From positions 1 to 50,074 of the forward strand of contig CAZGWH010000008.1 in NCBI GenBank assembly GCA_964529325.1: 50,074 bases of DNA, in the 5' to 3' direction. Both the position numbers and the translations under genes were made by a program. The notes under the pieces were generated by a model, which had not been told where the DNA came from, made no database searches, and saw only the letters and a list, made by a program, of their open reading frames with translations. Position 1 is the stretch's first letter; each line of letters begins with the position of its first letter. Positions 1-8,515 of the stretch are shown here, piece by piece. Origin of the DNA: GCA-2689995 sp964529325. Lineage in GTDB: Bacteria > Fidelibacterota > Marinisomatia > SCGC-AAA003-L08 > GCA-2689995.

Positions 1-15
1 CGTTAATAATTTAAA

Positions 16-1044
16 ATGATGAAAACCAAAAAGCAGAAAATCAAAATTTCACTTCAATTATTATTCCTATTTACAGTCATGGTATCCTGTAACACAAATA
101 CGAACAACATTGATAAAGGATTTTCCATAAACGGAGCTATAGAAGGTGTGGCAAATGGACAAGCTATTTTAGCAAAACTTGATTTAGTAACTAACGAACG
201 AATTGATGTTGACTCTACTGAGATTAAAAACGGAAAATTTAATTTTAATGGGAGCCTTGAAAGTCCATATGTGCATACCCTGTTAATAAATAAAAAAAGT
301 AAAATTCATTTCTTTCTTGAAAATAGCAATTTAGATATTAAAGCAAATATCAATGAGATAGAAAATGTGAAAATAATCGGCTCAAGAGAAGACAGCTTAT
401 TTCGTTCTTATAAAACTGATGATATTTTCGAGCGAAAAAAAGGAATGGAAATCATGTTGAAATACCCGGACTATTCCTTCGCAGCTTTTACAGCTTATTA
501 TCAATTTCAATTACACAATATACATATTGATACTCTAGATATTATAGTGAACAGCTTTAAAGAGCCTGTAACTAAATCAGAATATTATAAGCACTTAAAA
601 AAAATATTTCCTTCTATAAAAAGAGTTGCAATATCTCAATCTGCACCAGAATTCTCAATACCAAATACAGATCAGGAACTTATTAGTTTGAATGATTTTA
701 AAGGGAAGTTTGTTTTGATAGATTTTTGGGCTTCGTGGTGTGCTCCGTGCAGAGCTACAAATCAAGAGTTAGTTAAAATTTATAATCACTTTTCATATAA
801 TGACTTTACTATTATTGGAATATCAGTAGATAAAGATAGAGATAGGTGGCTCAATGCCATAAAAACAGACAAGCTTTCTTGGCCCAACTTGTCAAATCTG
901 GATGGTTGGGACAAAGTTTCAACTACATACGGAGTTAAGGCAATACCTCAAAATTTTCTTATAGATCCTACTGGAATCATTATTGATAAAAATATTGAAC
1001 CAAAAGAATTGGCTGAAAAACTTGAGAATATTTTTACTAAATAA
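16..1044 (+). CDS. TlpA/ResA-like thiol-disulfide oxidoreductase lipoprotein
   Basis: Predicted lipoprotein anchored on the periplasmic face that reduces or exchanges disulfides in the envelope. A hydrophobic N-terminal segment ends in a lipobox, with the lipidated Cys in 'VMVSC'. Residues about 35-125 resemble the DUF4369 domain that precedes many Bacteroidota TlpA proteins. The C-terminal half is an AhpC/TSA-type thioredoxin fold with the active site WCAPC (W241, C242, C245) and a cis-proline segment 'AIPQNFLID'. Two adjacent ATG codons (16 and 19) could start it. The length of 342 residues is normal for this architecture. The family role is established in outline; the substrate cannot be told from the sequence. 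The next gene downstream is unrelated. Confidence 0.85.
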   Translation: MMKTKKQKIKISLQLLFLFTVMVSCNTNTNNIDKGFSINGAIEGVANGQAILAKLDLVTNERIDVDSTEIKNGKFNFNGSLESPYVHTLLINKKSKIHFFLENSNLDIKANINEIENVKIIGSREDSLFRSYKTDDIFERKKGMEIMLKYPDYSFAAFTAYYQFQLHNIHIDTLDIIVNSFKEPVTKSEYYKHLKKIFPSIKRVAISQSAPEFSIPNTDQELISLNDFKGKFVLIDFWASWCAPCRATNQELVKIYNHFSYNDFTIIGISVDKDRDRWLNAIKTDKLSWPNLSNLDGWDKVSTTYGVKAIPQNFLIDPTGIIIDKNIEPKELAEKLENIFTK

Positions 1045-1085
1045 TAATTATTAGCTATAACAACAACGGTACTAAACTAAATTGA

Positions 1086-1418
1086 GAATATTTATTTCCA
1101 CAAAGCTATTTTTCTAACAAAAAAGGAAATCATAAAATTAAATTAAACGAGATTGAATTAAATGAATTCGAATTCAAGTTGATAATGGGTGAATTCTGGA
1201 ATGACCGAAACCTTTATTTAGGAAATTTCTTTTGTTCCTGCTTTGCACAAAATAAAATTATAATTGATAAAAAAATATATTTGAATAAACTAAATGATAT
1301 CATTGTAAAAGGGAGTTGTAGTGAGTGCAATAAGAATGTTGCTCGGTATATTGAAACAGGCGAAACCGAAGAGAATTTTAAAGTTGCTACTAGAATTAGA
1401 CAAATGAAAAATAAATAA
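1086..1418 (+). pseudogene. Small cysteine-containing protein, probably a 5'-truncated remnant
   Basis: I do not recognise this protein. The first usable start is a TTG at 1179 (79 residues). However, the frame stays open back to 1086 and reads plausibly as protein upstream of the TTG ('KLNEIELNEFEFKL'), with no ATG. This suggests the true N-terminus has been lost or uses an unusual start. The C-terminal part carries a 'CSCF' segment and a 'CSEC' segment that could bind a metal. No ribosome-binding site precedes the TTG. It lies between a TlpA-like gene and a toxin-antitoxin operon, a setting where gene decay is common. It could also be a short intact gene. The rest of the 1045-1537 interval holds nothing else I can name. 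Confidence 0.4.
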
Positions 1419-1529
1419 ATTGAAATCCACACAACAACACCTTCATTCTATCTATTTTTACCTTTATAGCAGTAAATTATAAGAAGCTTATTATTTATTT
1501 CTTGTATTAATGTAAATAGTTAGCATAAA

Positions 1530-1547
1530 TTACTGTTATGACAGCAA
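1530..1547. promoter_or_regulatory. Candidate HipB operator overlapping the hipB start
   Basis: An imperfect inverted repeat, TTACTGT-TATG-ACAGCAA, has arms that match at 6 of 7 positions. It spans the ATG of hipB at 1538-1540. HipB-type repressors bind inverted repeats near their own promoter, so this is a sensible autoregulatory site. The assignment is inferred from position and symmetry only. Confidence 0.3.
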
Positions 1548-1780
1548 TAAATGAACTACATAGTATAATATTATTTCATCGTAAACAGGCCAAATTGAGC
1601 CGAAATGAATTAGCAGAACTGGCAGGAATTGGTAAAACAGTAATTTATGATTTAGAAAAAGGTAAAAAAACAGTTCGTTGGACTACTATTTTAGCAATTT
1701 TAAATGCATTGAATATTAAAATAAAATTTCAAAGTCCATTAATGAGAGAGTATGAGAAAAGCAAGAATCAAAATTCATAA
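1538..1780 (+). CDS. hipB: HipB-like XRE-family DNA-binding protein
   Basis: Small helix-turn-helix protein of 80 residues and first gene of a three-gene toxin-antitoxin operon. Residues about 15-70 form an XRE/Cro-type domain: 'LSRNELAELAGIGKTVIYDL' covers the helix-turn-helix and is followed by the usual 'EKGKKTVRWTTILAILNAL' helix pair. In HipBA and HipBST systems HipB represses the operon and holds the complex on DNA. Its 3' end overlaps the next gene by 29 bases, which points to translational coupling. A candidate operator overlaps its start codon. The start was chosen because the HTH begins at the expected distance and because of that overlap arrangement. Confidence 0.85.
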   Translation: MTAINELHSIILFHRKQAKLSRNELAELAGIGKTVIYDLEKGKKTVRWTTILAILNALNIKIKFQSPLMREYEKSKNQNS

Positions 1781-2069
1781 TCTTCCTGCTGGAGTATTAA
1801 CAGAAATAGATTCAAATAATTATATTTTTCAATATGATAAAGACTATAATGGTGATCCTATTTCGCTTACAATGCCAGTTTATAATTCCTATGAGTTTAA
1901 ATCTTTCCCTCCCTTTTTTGAAGGTTTATTACCTGAAGGTGGACAACTTGAAGGATTATTAATAAATTACAAAATTGATAAATCAGATTATTTCACCCAA
2001 CTATTATTAACTGGACAAGATTTAGTGGGGGCAGTTACTGTTGAAGAAATGATAAATTTAGATGAATAG
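1752..2069 (+). CDS. hipS: HipS-like antitoxin (HipA N-terminal subdomain homologue)
   Basis: A 105-residue protein corresponding to the N-terminal subdomain 1 of HipA, made as a separate chain. Typical features are the 'FPPFFEGLLPEG' segment (residues 52-63) and the C-terminal 'LLLTGQDLVGAV' segment. In the tripartite HipBST system of E. coli O127 the HipS chain, rather than HipB, neutralises the kinase, and a conserved Trp of HipS enters the kinase active site. This protein contains no tryptophan at all; after 'LLPEG' it reads G64-Q65. It overlaps hipB by 29 bases and hipT by 8 bases, so the three are almost certainly co-translated. The family call is solid; the antitoxin role is inferred from gene order. 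Confidence 0.8.
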   Translation: MRKARIKIHNLPAGVLTEIDSNNYIFQYDKDYNGDPISLTMPVYNSYEFKSFPPFFEGLLPEGGQLEGLLINYKIDKSDYFTQLLLTGQDLVGAVTVEEMINLDE

Positions 2070-2988
2070 ATGTCCCATTACTTACACGGTTTGTGAATAT
2101 AAATATAGTAAATCAGGGCTAATAAAATTATCACCACGATTAATTGATTTAAACCCATTACCATTTACAGCACAAGAACAACGGCAAGAAGCGACTTCAA
2201 GAGCAGTTAAAATGTCTATTCAAGGTGTACAACCAAAATTGAGTGCAATATTATCGATTAAAAATCGAGCGATGGAAATAGTAGATAGTGGTGGAAAATA
2301 TATTATTAAACCTCAAAATAATATCTATAAGGAATTGCCAGAAAATGAAGATGTAACAATGAAAATGGCAAAATTATTGGGGATTGAAGTTCCATTAACA
2401 GGCCTTATTTATTCAAAAGATGGAAGTTTTAGTTATTTTATAAAACGGTTTGACCGATTTGGAAAAAATAAAAAAATTCATGTAGAGGATTTTGCTCAAT
2501 TAACAAATAATAAAAGAGAAACAAAATATAATTGGTCTATGGAGAAATTAATTCCTGTTATTGAAAACCATTGCACATTCCCTATGGTTGAAAAGAAAAA
2601 ATTATTTAAAAGAACATTATTTTGTTTTTTAGTCGGAAATGAAGATATGCATTTGAAGAATTTTAGTTTAATGACCAAAGAAAAAAAAATAACGCTTAGC
2701 CCTGCATTTGACTTACTCAATTCAACAATACCAATAAAAAATACAAGAGAAGAGTTTGCACTTCCATTGGCTGGTAAAAAAAGTAATATTCAAAAGAATG
2801 ATTTAATAAATTATTTTGGAAAAGAAAGATTACAGCTTACCGATAAAACAATATCGTCTGAAATTCAAAACATTATAAATAACAGAACGAAAATGGACAA
2901 ATTAATAAATATTTCTTTTCTATCTGATGAAATGAAAGTGAAATATCTTGAGTTATTTTCGAGTAGATATGATAGGTTAATAGCTTAA
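2062..2988 (+). CDS. hipT: HipT-like serine/threonine kinase toxin
   Basis: A 308-residue HipA-family kinase lacking the N-terminal subdomain, which the preceding gene encodes. Visible motifs are the Gly-rich loop region 'KMSIQGVQPKLSA' (S52-I53-Q54), the ATP-binding lysine in 'YIIKPQ' (K83), 'KRFDR' (128-132), the catalytic segment 'GNEDMHLKNFS' (N193, D195, H197, N200) and the metal-binding 'SPAFDLL' (D217). All core kinase residues look intact, so the toxin is probably active. HipA kinases phosphorylate aminoacyl-tRNA synthetases (GltX for HipA, TrpS for E. coli HipT); the target here is unknown. In E. coli HipT two serines of the loop are autophosphorylated, whereas here the second position is a glutamine. 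No terminator is visible before the convergent gene. Confidence 0.85.
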   Translation: MNRCPITYTVCEYKYSKSGLIKLSPRLIDLNPLPFTAQEQRQEATSRAVKMSIQGVQPKLSAILSIKNRAMEIVDSGGKYIIKPQNNIYKELPENEDVTMKMAKLLGIEVPLTGLIYSKDGSFSYFIKRFDRFGKNKKIHVEDFAQLTNNKRETKYNWSMEKLIPVIENHCTFPMVEKKKLFKRTLFCFLVGNEDMHLKNFSLMTKEKKITLSPAFDLLNSTIPIKNTREEFALPLAGKKSNIQKNDLINYFGKERLQLTDKTISSEIQNIINNRTKMDKLINISFLSDEMKVKYLELFSSRYDRLIA

Positions 2989-3039
2989 TTCTTAAATTAA
3001 AAATCTATTTATAATTCACAAAATAATTATCAATCTTTT

Positions 3040-4647
3040 TCATTTCTTATACACCAATTCTCCGCCTACAAAAGTCATTAGCACTTCCGTTTTTAAAATA
3101 TTCTCTTCTTTACAGGTTGTGATATCTTGAGATAAAACCGTAAAATCAGCATCAAATCCTTTTTTAATACGGCCTCTTTGATTTTCTTCAAATCCTCCAT
3201 AAGCAGCCCAAGTGGTCAACATTTTTAATGCTTCAATGCGATTTACTTTTTCTTGGGGTTGCCAACTAATATCATCTGAATAATTAGGATTTTTTCGTGT
3301 AACAGCAGAGAAAAATTCTAAAAGTGGGTTTCCTTTTTCAATGGGACAGTCAGAACCACCTGGAATTTTTATTCCTGCATTAATAAATGATTTCCATCTT
3401 GAAATACGATGAGTTCTATCTTTTCCAATTCGTTCATCCATCCACCGAGAATCACTTGTACAATGTGATGGTTGCATTGATGGCAATATATCATTATCTA
3501 CAAAAGTTGGAATATCTTCATCTCGTACCATTTGTGCATGTTCCACTCTCCACCTTAAATTATTTTTACCATTCAGATATTTTTTATAAGTGTCTAAAAC
3601 TAACTTATTCCCTTTATCTCCAATTGCATGAGTACATAACTGAAAACCAAAGTGATGACATTTTTTTGCAAGTTCATCAAACTCATAATTAGACAATAAA
3701 ACAAGTCCAAAATTTCCAGGGTCATCAGTATATTCATCAAATAAACATGCACCACGGCTACCTAAAGCACCATCCATAAATGCTTTTACCGCTCGTATTG
3801 TATATCTCTCATTGACTTTTTTACCTTGGTGAAACCATTCCTTTAAAAAATTAGCATCATTTCCATTTAACATACCATAACATCTAATTGGAAAGCGTTC
3901 TTTATTTATGAGTTTTTGAATTGAAGCTACAATTTTACTATCTTGCCATGCATCATGAATACCTGTAATTCCATTGGCAACTGTTTGTTTAAGTCCCGTT
4001 TCAATATATCTCATTACATCATAATCGCTTGGTTTAGGAATCGCATTCCTAATTGTTTCCATCGCGTTATCAATAAATATACAATCATTAATTACTTCGC
4101 CTCCAGGAATAACATCTGGATTTTCTTCATATCCCGAAATTTGCCTTGCTCGTTTATTTACCCACAATGCATGTCCATCAATTCGTGTAAGAGCTATTGG
4201 ATGGTCTATAAATAATTCATCTAAAATTTTAGCTTTGGGGAATTCAGCATTATCCCATAAAGATTGATCCCACCCTCTTCCTAAAATCCAAGACCCTTTC
4301 GGATAATCAATTAACTTATTTTGAATTAACTCTACAATTTGAGAAGGAGATTGTATTCCAACTACATTTAAATTTTCTAAAAATTTCCCTAAATTTGATA
4401 AGTGATAATGGGCATCAATAAACCCTGGAATTACAGTGGCTCCTTCCAAATTTAGATTTCGTGCAGAATACATTCGTTGGTTTAAACTTTCAATTTTACC
4501 ATTTTTTATAAATATATCTTGAACTTTAGGTTGCTGTGGATTTAGTGTAATAAAATTTGCATTTATTAAATTTAATGGTGGTATTTTCATAGTTAAATTT
4601 AATGATTGTATATGGAACCCGCATAAAAAAAGAAGTAATTTAAACAT
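3040..4647 (-). CDS. YtcJ-type amidohydrolase (amidohydrolase family 3)
   Basis: Metal-dependent hydrolase of the YtcJ / N-substituted formamide deformylase group, about 515-535 residues, normal for the family. Motifs visible in order are the metal-binding HxH in 'GFIDAHYHL', 'RIDGHALWVN', 'KAFMDGALGSRGA' with the family's large loop, 'CTHAIGDKGN', 'EHAQM' and 'GSDCPIEKGNPL' with the catalytic Asp. The substrate is probably an amide or cyclic amide but cannot be read from sequence. The start is uncertain. The first ATG (4647) gives a hydrophobic N-terminus that could be a signal peptide, while an internal ATG at 4590 would start directly at 'MKIPPL' and leave more room for a divergent promoter. 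Neither has a clear ribosome-binding site. It is divergent from threonine aldolase. Confidence 0.85.
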   Translation of the reverse strand: MFKLLLFLCGFHIQSLNLTMKIPPLNLINANFITLNPQQPKVQDIFIKNGKIESLNQRMYSARNLNLEGATVIPGFIDAHYHLSNLGKFLENLNVVGIQSPSQIVELIQNKLIDYPKGSWILGRGWDQSLWDNAEFPKAKILDELFIDHPIALTRIDGHALWVNKRARQISGYEENPDVIPGGEVINDCIFIDNAMETIRNAIPKPSDYDVMRYIETGLKQTVANGITGIHDAWQDSKIVASIQKLINKERFPIRCYGMLNGNDANFLKEWFHQGKKVNERYTIRAVKAFMDGALGSRGACLFDEYTDDPGNFGLVLLSNYEFDELAKKCHHFGFQLCTHAIGDKGNKLVLDTYKKYLNGKNNLRWRVEHAQMVRDEDIPTFVDNDILPSMQPSHCTSDSRWMDERIGKDRTHRISRWKSFINAGIKIPGGSDCPIEKGNPLLEFFSAVTRKNPNYSDDISWQPQEKVNRIEALKMLTTWAAYGGFEENQRGRIKKGFDADFTVLSQDITTCKEENILKTEVLMTFVGGELVYKK

Positions 4648-4676
4648 TAAATTTTCATAGGAAATATTACCAATTT

Positions 4677-5711
4677 ATGAACATAATTGATTTAAGAAGT
4701 GACACGGTTACACTCCCCACCAAAGAAATGATGGATGCAATTCAAAATGCAAAATTAGGTGATGATGTATTAGAGGATGATTTTGTAGTAAAAAAGTTAG
4801 AAGATGAAACAGCTAAATTAATTGGGAAAGATTCTGCATTATTTGTCCCAAGTGGGACGATGGGTAATTTAATTAGCATAATGGTACACTGCCCTCGAGG
4901 AAGCGAAGTAATTTTAGGAGATAAATCTCATACTTTTAAATATGAAGCTGGAGGAATCTCAGCATTGGGTGGTATTCATTCTGCTCAACTACCAAATAAT
5001 TCAGATGGAACAATTGATATTGATAAAATCAAAACTTCAATAAGAGAAGATAATGTTCATTTTCCAAGGACTGACTGTATTTCGTTAGAAAATTCACATA
5101 ATTTATGCAATGGGTCGCCAATAAATATAGATTACCTCTCACAGGTTTACAATATTGCTCAAGAAAATAATTTAAAAGTTCATACAGATGGTGCTCGAAT
5201 ATTTAATTCATCTGTCGCATTAAATTTAGATTTAAAAGAATTAACAAAATATACAGATTCAATTACTTTTTGTTTATCCAAAGGATTATCAGCACCTATT
5301 GGTTCAATGGTCTGCGGAACTAAAGAATTTATTTATCATGCACGAAGAACACGAAAAATACTTGGTGGCGGAATGAGACAAGTTGGGATTTTGGCTTCTG
5401 CAGGTTTAATATCTATATCAAAAATGACAAATCAATTAAAAACGGATCATCTCCATTTATCTCAACTTGCTAATGGTTTATCTCAAATTAAAAACATTGA
5501 AATTAATCCAAATAATTATAAAACTAATATTTTATATTTTAGTATTAAGAATAATCCATTTAGTGATGAAGAATTTATTCAACACATGGAGAAACAAGGA
5601 ATTCGATTTTTTGCATTGAGTAAAAATAAATTTAGATTAGTAACACATTCTGGAATATCTGATAAAGATATTCATTTTACTTTAAATGTTTTTAATAATA
5701 TATTTAATTAA
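4677..5711 (+). CDS. ltaE: Low-specificity L-threonine aldolase
   Basis: PLP enzyme that splits L-threonine or L-allo-threonine into glycine and acetaldehyde. The N-terminus 'IDLRSDTVTLPTKEM' is the family signature. Further hallmarks are 'VPSGTMGNL', 'HTDGAR' with the PLP-contacting Asp (D171) and the Schiff-base lysine in 'LSKGLSAPIGS' (K202). The length of 344 residues matches the family. It lies 27 bases upstream of ppdK on the same strand, so the two may be co-transcribed. That would link amino-acid breakdown to pyruvate/PEP interconversion, but this is an inference from spacing only. Confidence 0.92.
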   Translation: MNIIDLRSDTVTLPTKEMMDAIQNAKLGDDVLEDDFVVKKLEDETAKLIGKDSALFVPSGTMGNLISIMVHCPRGSEVILGDKSHTFKYEAGGISALGGIHSAQLPNNSDGTIDIDKIKTSIREDNVHFPRTDCISLENSHNLCNGSPINIDYLSQVYNIAQENNLKVHTDGARIFNSSVALNLDLKELTKYTDSITFCLSKGLSAPIGSMVCGTKEFIYHARRTRKILGGGMRQVGILASAGLISISKMTNQLKTDHLHLSQLANGLSQIKNIEINPNNYKTNILYFSIKNNPFSDEEFIQHMEKQGIRFFALSKNKFRLVTHSGISDKDIHFTLNVFNNIFN

Positions 5712-5738
5712 ACTTATCACTCAAAAAGGTTAATAATA

Positions 5739-8441
5739 ATGAATAAAACTATATTTGTATTTGGTAATGGAAAAGCAGATGGTAATGCAAATGATAAAAA
5801 TATTCTTGGTGGAAAAGGTGCTAATTTAGCTGAAATGACTCATATTGGAATTCCTGTTCCTCCAGGATTTACAATTTCTACAGAAGTATGTACATATTTT
5901 ATGAAAAATAATAATTATCCATTGCAGTTCAAAAGTGATGTTAAAAAAGGATTAAAATTTGTAGAGAAGAATATGACTCAAATTTTCGGTGATTCTAATA
6001 ATCCATTACTCATTTCAATACGATCAGGTGCAAGACAATCTATGCCAGGTATGATGGAAACGGTTCTCAATATTGGTTTGACAGAAAAAACAATTCCTGG
6101 ATTAATTCAAAAATCAGGAAATTCACGATTTGTATATGATGCATACAGAAGATTGATAACTATGTATTCAGATGTTGTGATGGAAAAAGGGAATTCCAAC
6201 TTGGCCACAATAAAAAAAGGAATTAGAGAACAACTTGAACAAATAATGTTTAACTTAAAAAATAAAAAAGGGATTGAACATGATACCGATCTTTCATCAG
6301 AGGATTTAATTCAACTTTGTAAACTTTATAAAAATAAGATTTTTGAAGTTTTAGGTGAAGAATTTCCTGATGATCCATTTCAACAATTATGGGGTGGAAT
6401 TGGTGCTGTATTCTCATCATGGAATGGAAAAAGAGCTATTAAGTATAGAAAGATTGAAAATATTCCAAATGAATGGGGAACAGCAGTAAATGTTCAAGCA
6501 ATGGTTTTTGGGAATATGGGAGATTCATCTGCAACAGGTGTAGCATTTACACGCAACCCAGCAACAGGAGAAAATAAATTTTATGGGGAATGGATGGTTA
6601 ATGCTCAAGGCGAAGATGTTGTTGCGGGAATTAGAACTCCAAATCCTTTGAACGAAAATAGTAAAACATCAGAATCCTTAGATTTAATTAGTTTAGAACA
6701 AGCAAATCCTAAAATATATTCTGAGTTACTAGTTTATCGAGAAAAATTAGAAAAACATTATAGAGATATGCAAGATATTGAATTTACTATTCAAGATGAT
6801 AAACTTTGGATGCTTCAAACAAGAACAGGGAAACGGAATGGTGGTGCTTCCATTCGAATTGCAATTGAAATGTATGAAAATGAAGAAATATCAAAAGAAG
6901 AAGCAATTCTAAGAATATCTCCTGAACAACTAGACGAAATCATGCACCCGATGATTGACCCCGAAACTGAAAAATTATCTGAAATCATAACAAAAGGATT
7001 ACCAGCAGGTCCAGGTGGTGGATGTGGGCAAATTGTATTTACAGCAGATGATGCTGAAAAATGGGCAAAAACTGGAAAAAAAGTTATTTTAGTACGAACT
7101 GAAACTTCACCAGAAGATGTTCATGGAATGCATGTTGCCGAAGCTGTATTGACCGCTAGAGGTGGAATGACATCCCACGCTGCATTGGTTGCAAGAGGTT
7201 GGGGAAAATGCTGTATTGTTGGTTGTAATGAAATATACATTGATAACGATAATAAATCTTTCTCGATAAATAATAAAATTTTAAAAGAAGGAGATTGGAT
7301 TTCACTGAATGGTTCTAATGGGAATGTATATAATGGAAAATTAAATTTGATTTCTCCCGATTTAGACCAAAATAAATATTATAAAAAATTAATGAATCTT
7401 ACCGATGAAATTAAAAAACTAACGATTAGAACAAATGCAGATAGCCCTGAAGATGCCATACAAGCACGAAAATTCGGCGCAGAAGGAATTGGACTGTGTA
7501 GAACGGAACACATGTTTTTTGCTCCTGAGCGAATTATAAATATCCGAAAAATGATTTTAGCCGATACAGAAGAAGGTCGGAAATTAGCATTAGATAATTT
7601 ACTTCCTTTTCAAAAATCTGATTTTAAAGGTATTCTTTCTGCAATGTCACCTTTCCCTGTAACTATTCGATTATTAGACCCACCCTTACATGAGTTTATC
7701 AATTTAAATAATAACCAAATTAAAAAACTAGCAATTGATTTATCGATTTCGGAGGAGAATGTTAAAGAACGAATTGAATCACTTCATGAAAGTAATCCAA
7801 TGTTAGGCCATAGAGGTTGTCGCCTTGGAATTGCATTTCCAGAAATTACCAAAATGCAGGCACAGGCAATTTTTGAAGCAACAGCAGAATTAATTAGTGA
7901 GGGAATTCAAGTTTTTCCAGAAATTATGATTCCTCTTGTTGGAATTAATTCTGAATTAAAACATCAACGAAAAGTTGTGGAAAATGTGGCTATTGAAATC
8001 CAAAATAAATTAAATGTGAAATTTAAATACCAAATTGGAACGATGATTGAGCTGCCCCGAGCATGTATGACAGCGGACGAAATTGCAAAATATGCAGATT
8101 TCTTTTCATTTGGAACAAATGATCTTACCCAAATGACTTATGGTTATTCTCGGGATGATGTAAATGGATTTTTACCTTTATATATTGATAATTCAATAAT
8201 TAATGTTGACCCTTTTCAATCTCTTGATCAAAAGGGAGTTGGGAACTTAATAATAGAAGCAATAAAAAAAGGTCGAAAAACAAAATCTAATTTAAAAATT
8301 GGGATTTGTGGAGAACATGGTGGTGATCCTAAATCGATTCAATTTTTTAATAAAGTTGGTTTAGATTATGTAAGTTGTTCCCCATTCCGAGTACCAATTG
8401 CACGATTATCAGCAGGTCGTTCAGAAATTTTGAATAAATAG
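5739..8441 (+). CDS. ppdK: Pyruvate, phosphate dikinase
   Basis: Interconverts pyruvate + ATP + phosphate and PEP + AMP + pyrophosphate, a pyrophosphate-linked step used in glycolysis or gluconeogenesis. All parts of the 900-residue enzyme are visible. These are the N-terminal nucleotide-binding domain starting 'GGKGANLAEM', the swivelling phosphohistidine domain 'GGMTSHAALVARGWG' with the phosphorylated His at residue 480, and the C-terminal PEP/pyruvate TIM barrel with 'GIGLCRTEHMFF', 'SFGTNDLTQM' and the catalytic Cys in 'ICGEHGGDP'. A purine-rich AAAGG precedes the ATG. No PpdK regulatory protein (DUF299 type) lies nearby. Confidence 0.97.
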   Translation: MNKTIFVFGNGKADGNANDKNILGGKGANLAEMTHIGIPVPPGFTISTEVCTYFMKNNNYPLQFKSDVKKGLKFVEKNMTQIFGDSNNPLLISIRSGARQSMPGMMETVLNIGLTEKTIPGLIQKSGNSRFVYDAYRRLITMYSDVVMEKGNSNLATIKKGIREQLEQIMFNLKNKKGIEHDTDLSSEDLIQLCKLYKNKIFEVLGEEFPDDPFQQLWGGIGAVFSSWNGKRAIKYRKIENIPNEWGTAVNVQAMVFGNMGDSSATGVAFTRNPATGENKFYGEWMVNAQGEDVVAGIRTPNPLNENSKTSESLDLISLEQANPKIYSELLVYREKLEKHYRDMQDIEFTIQDDKLWMLQTRTGKRNGGASIRIAIEMYENEEISKEEAILRISPEQLDEIMHPMIDPETEKLSEIITKGLPAGPGGGCGQIVFTADDAEKWAKTGKKVILVRTETSPEDVHGMHVAEAVLTARGGMTSHAALVARGWGKCCIVGCNEIYIDNDNKSFSINNKILKEGDWISLNGSNGNVYNGKLNLISPDLDQNKYYKKLMNLTDEIKKLTIRTNADSPEDAIQARKFGAEGIGLCRTEHMFFAPERIINIRKMILADTEEGRKLALDNLLPFQKSDFKGILSAMSPFPVTIRLLDPPLHEFINLNNNQIKKLAIDLSISEENVKERIESLHESNPMLGHRGCRLGIAFPEITKMQAQAIFEATAELISEGIQVFPEIMIPLVGINSELKHQRKVVENVAIEIQNKLNVKFKYQIGTMIELPRACMTADEIAKYADFFSFGTNDLTQMTYGYSRDDVNGFLPLYIDNSIINVDPFQSLDQKGVGNLIIEAIKKGRKTKSNLKIGICGEHGGDPKSIQFFNKVGLDYVSCSPFRVPIARLSAGRSEILNK

Positions 8442-8515
8442 TAATGTTTGTGGTGGAATATTAGTAAATTTAATAGTTAATATATAATTATTATTTAATA
8501 ATAAAGGAGAACAAT

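Noticed and set aside
1752..2988. hipS and hipT as one hipA gene broken by a frameshift
   Set aside because: Both frames have ATG starts, clean ends and small overlaps of 29 and 8 bases as in coupled operons, and the split falls exactly at the known HipS/HipT domain boundary. All kinase motifs are intact.
1045..3039. A genomic island or prophage fragment around the hip operon
   Set aside because: No integrase, tRNA end, direct repeats or insertion sequence was seen; a toxin-antitoxin operon alone does not define an island.
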